Part shown: one piece after another, positions 61,748 to 64,000 of the stretch | Position numbering within the stretch: position 1 is the stretch's first letter | Layout: every line of letters begins with the position of its first letter | Source of the DNA: an uncultured Bacilli bacterium | Lineage (GTDB): Bacteria; Bacillota_I; Bacilli_A; RF39; UBA660 | Assembly (NCBI GenBank): GCA_934130105.1 | Contig: CAKOXL010000003.1 | Coordinates: 1-64,000 of the forward strand | Length of the DNA stretch: 64,000 nucleotides | Reading direction: 5' to 3' | Program-made: the position numbers and the translations under genes | Notes under the pieces: model-generated | The model's database searches: none | Seen by the model: the letters and a program-made list of their open reading frames with translations, nothing else | Told to the model about the DNA's origin: nothing

Positions 61748-63004
61748 TTTTAAAAGTTCTATTACTTTTCTCATTTCAAGATCATACTTAATCATATCTT
61801 TAGAACCAATTGCTTTTAATAGGTCTTCTTCTTTCATAGAATATTTTTCTGATAAAGATTTTATTTCATCTTCTACTTCTTTATCACTTACTTCAACCTT
61901 CTCAAGTTTCATAATTTCTTCTAAAGTTAAACGATAAAGAATATGTTGGTAAGCTTCTTTTTCCATTTGATTATGTAAATCTTCATGAGTAGTTTTTGTA
62001 AACTGATAATACATATCTAGGCTTAAACCTTGCATTTTTAATTGTTCTTCAAATTTATGAATCATGTGATGAATTTCATCATCTACCATTTCTTCAGGAA
62101 TATCTACTTCAACATTTTTGCTGATTTCTGAAAGTAGAGAATCAATATATTTATTTTCAGCATCCATGTCTTTATTAGCTTTAATATTAGTTTCAATTTC
62201 TTTTTCTAATTTTTCTTTAGAATCAATTCCTTCCATACCTAAATCATCAAAGAAATCTTTGTCTAATTCTCTTACTTCTTTAACTTTAATTTCATTTACC
62301 TTAACTTTAAAGATAACTTCACATCCAGCTAAATCACTAGCTGCATAATCTTCTGGGAAAGTAACATTAATTTCTTTTTCTTCACCAGTTTTCATACCAA
62401 CTAATTGTTCTTCAAAACCAGGAATGAAAGTATTTGAGCCAATTTCAAGAGAATAATTTTCCCCTTTTCCACCTTCAAAAGCTACTCCGTCTTTGAAACC
62501 TTCAAAATCAATAATAGCTACATCACCGTTTTCAACAGTTCCGTTTTCTTTTACTACTAATTCAGTATACTTTTCTAAAAGATGAGATAATTCATGTTCA
62601 ATTTCTTCTTTTGTTACTTTTACTTCATCCTTTGATACCTTTAAACCTTTATATTTTTTTACAGTTACTGTTGGTGCTGTAATAATTGTAAAAGTAAATT
62701 CTACTCCAGTATCATCAATAGACTTAATATCTACACGTGGTTGAACAACTGGAACTATATCTTTATTTTCATCCATAACTTTTTCATAAGCTGTACCTAA
62801 TAACTTTTCAGCAGCATCCATGTAAAGACTTTCTTTACCATACTTTTTCTCAAAAATATCTCTTGGACATTTACCTTTTCTAAAACCATCTACTGTAACA
62901 GTTTTAACTTTTTCTTTAAAAGCACTATCTAAAGCTGTAGTCCATTCTACACCTTCAATTTTTATATTAAGTTCTTTTTTATTTTGATTTTTTTCTTTTG
63001 CCAT
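61733..63004 (-). CDS. tig: Trigger factor
   Basis: Ribosome-bound chaperone and peptidyl-prolyl isomerase. N-terminal ribosome-binding domain with the signature GFRKGKCPRDIFEKKYG (residues 41-57), FKBP-type PPIase domain (about 150-235: VAIIDFEGFKDGVAFEGGKG and FPEDYAASDLAG) and the helical C-terminal substrate arm. 423 residues, normal. RBS GGAGG. Found near lon, as is common for protein quality-control genes, although clpX is not between them here. Confidence 0.97.
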   Translation of the reverse strand: MAKEKNQNKKELNIKIEGVEWTTALDSAFKEKVKTVTVDGFRKGKCPRDIFEKKYGKESLYMDAAEKLLGTAYEKVMDENKDIVPVVQPRVDIKSIDDTGVEFTFTIITAPTVTVKKYKGLKVSKDEVKVTKEEIEHELSHLLEKYTELVVKENGTVENGDVAIIDFEGFKDGVAFEGGKGENYSLEIGSNTFIPGFEEQLVGMKTGEEKEINVTFPEDYAASDLAGCEVIFKVKVNEIKVKEVRELDKDFFDDLGMEGIDSKEKLEKEIETNIKANKDMDAENKYIDSLLSEISKNVEVDIPEEMVDDEIHHMIHKFEEQLKMQGLSLDMYYQFTKTTHEDLHNQMEKEAYQHILYRLTLEEIMKLEKVEVSDKEVEDEIKSLSEKYSMKEEDLLKAIGSKDMIKYDLEMRKVIELLKEANK

Positions 63005-63059
63005 TTAAATTTCCTCCAATACGCTTTTATTATAACTTAATTTTTATTTTTGCACAATA

Positions 63060-63911
63060 TTATAAATATTTTTTATACTCATGATCCATTTTCTTTAAAA
63101 TTTTTTCCCTTGTTTTTTCATAAGTACTTATTATTGCTTTAGTTTCTTGTTTAAAATTTTTAGCCAATCTACTTTGTGGTAGCAATAACTCTTCATCTCT
63201 TATTTGTTCCAAATTATTAGCTATACAATATTTATGGTATGGCGAAAATATATCCTCATTTATCATGATTCTATAATTTGCACCTTCTAAAAAAGGTAAT
63301 TGCCCACCTTTTGAATTTGCATATCCCCTTTGAGTTAAAATCCTCTTTATTCTTAGATAATTTATGTAATCACTATACTCTAACGTATGACTTTCATAAA
63401 GAAAAGTTAAGTTTAATAATAAATCTAGCCATGGTCCACAAACACCATAACCACCACCAAAAGTTCTTGGATCAGATCTTTCTGGGATTCTTTTTTCAGA
63501 TAGGCTTTTTTTAGATACTCCTAAAGAATTATCTTCAATTGTTTCTCTAAATGTATATGGTAAATTTATTTTAATGCTTTTAAAATTACAACCATTATCA
63601 AAACCATCTTGTATAACTAAATTTTTAATTTTATTATATGATTTATCATTTATAAAAACATTTTTACTCATTTTTAAACCGACTTTTTTAGCACATTCTT
63701 TTATATAGTCATATAGTCTTTTCTCTGAAAAATAATCATGATGCCTTTGACTTATTGAAAAATAAGTATATAAATTACTATCTTGACAATATACAGTACC
63801 ATCATCAGCTATTTGCATATTTTGGTTACTTCTATTTGACTCCATCCTATATAATGTGTCTAAATAACCATTATCTTTAAATTCTTTTAATATTTTTTCT
63901 AATGATGTCAA
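63060..63911 (-). CDS. Unknown soluble protein
   Basis: 283 residues, no signal peptide or membrane helix. Patches that look conserved are ADDGTVYCQDSNLYTYFSIS, ERSDPRTFGGGYGVCGPWLDL and QRGYANSKGGQLPFLEGANY. The C-terminus is helical and strongly basic (TYEKTREKILKKMDHEYKKYL). I do not recognise a family. The gap to trigger factor is about 55 bases, same strand. The preceding terminator at 63929-63954 separates it from the partial gene at the window edge. Confidence 0.72.
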   Translation of the reverse strand: MTSLEKILKEFKDNGYLDTLYRMESNRSNQNMQIADDGTVYCQDSNLYTYFSISQRHHDYFSEKRLYDYIKECAKKVGLKMSKNVFINDKSYNKIKNLVIQDGFDNGCNFKSIKINLPYTFRETIEDNSLGVSKKSLSEKRIPERSDPRTFGGGYGVCGPWLDLLLNLTFLYESHTLEYSDYINYLRIKRILTQRGYANSKGGQLPFLEGANYRIMINEDIFSPYHKYCIANNLEQIRDEELLLPQSRLAKNFKQETKAIISTYEKTREKILKKMDHEYKKYL

Positions 63912-63928
63912 TTTTAATTTCCCCCTAT

Positions 63929-63954
63929 AAAAAAAAGTTAGTTCAAACTAACTT
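63929..63954 (-). terminator. Intrinsic terminator at the right edge
   Basis: AAGTTAGTT / AACTAACTT arms (63946-63954, 63935-63943) with a 2-base loop and eight T residues on the minus strand. It follows, and slightly overlaps, the stop of the partial gene. Confidence 0.8.
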
Positions 63955-64000
63955 ATTTTATCTCTGTAACTTTTACTTGATAACTTCCATTAGGACTATC
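63953..64000 (-). CDS. C-terminal end of a gene cut by the window edge
   Basis: The minus-strand frame ends SPNGSYQVKVTEIK and TAA at 63953-63955, immediately before the terminator. Only about 15 residues are visible, looking like a final beta strand. Inferred as coding from the stop and terminator position; identity unknown. Confidence 0.4.
   Translation of the reverse strand, partial: DSPNGSYQVKVTEIK

Overview
The window is strongly AT-rich, uses the standard genetic code, and reads as the chromosome of an anaerobic, endospore-forming low-GC Gram-positive bacterium, probably an uncultured Bacilli or Erysipelotrichia-like gut lineage. The evidence is: pyruvate formate-lyase plus pyruvate:ferredoxin oxidoreductase; both PolC and DnaE; a T-box leader; CdaA/CdaR; a peptidoglycan pathway; and many spore genes (SleC-type cortex-lytic enzyme, CotJ proteins, collagen-like exosporium proteins, SpoVID-, CotS- and GerS-like proteins). 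No mobile element, phage or CRISPR array was seen. Most genes lie on the minus strand.

Layout. 1-785: start of pflB. 0.9-4.1 kb: a spore-cortex operon of a LysM amidase-like protein and a SleC-type enzyme split over two overlapping genes. 4.1-7.9 kb: three collagen-like proteins with a TPR glycosyltransferase. 7.9-13.5 kb: tRNA-His, a pilin-like membrane protein, cotJ genes, a Clp-like AAA ATPase and a fourth collagen-like protein. 13.6-18.9 kb: two-component system and ABC exporter, with a likely direct-repeat operator. 19-21.7 kb: recG flanked by two candidate small RNAs on opposite strands that carry a perfect 10-nt complementarity. 21.6-25.1 kb: pyruvate:ferredoxin oxidoreductase. 25.2-28.7 kb: a NAGPA-type glycosidase, then an OapA-like membrane protein directly downstream of a ~575-nt structured RNA that I interpret as OLE RNA, then a NUDIX gene. 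28.8-36 kb: tRNA-Ile, GerS-like lipoprotein, cdaA-cdaR, two lineage-specific genes (one interrupted by an in-frame stop, one with 36-bp coding repeats), tRNA-Thr and tRNA-Lys. 36-41.4 kb: Tam41-type CDP-diacylglycerol synthase, ddl, a membrane-anchored MurF, an alpha/beta hydrolase and murI. 42.8-52.8 kb: HAD hydrolase, polC, an unknown gene, dnaE, rpmB. 52.8-56.3 kb: valine T-box, HD hydrolase, valS. 56.5-64 kb: CotS-like and SpoVID-like spore genes, lon, a secreted protein, trigger factor and an unknown gene.

How it works together. The left third is mostly sporulation: coat and exosporium structure, its probable glycosylation, and cortex breakdown at germination. Two collagen genes share a sigma-K-like promoter of identical layout. 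The right half is housekeeping: lipid and wall precursor synthesis, replication, translation, protein quality control. Intrinsic terminators are numerous and several overlap stop codons. The most unusual items are the OLE-OapA locus, the complementary sRNA pair around recG, and the split SleC.
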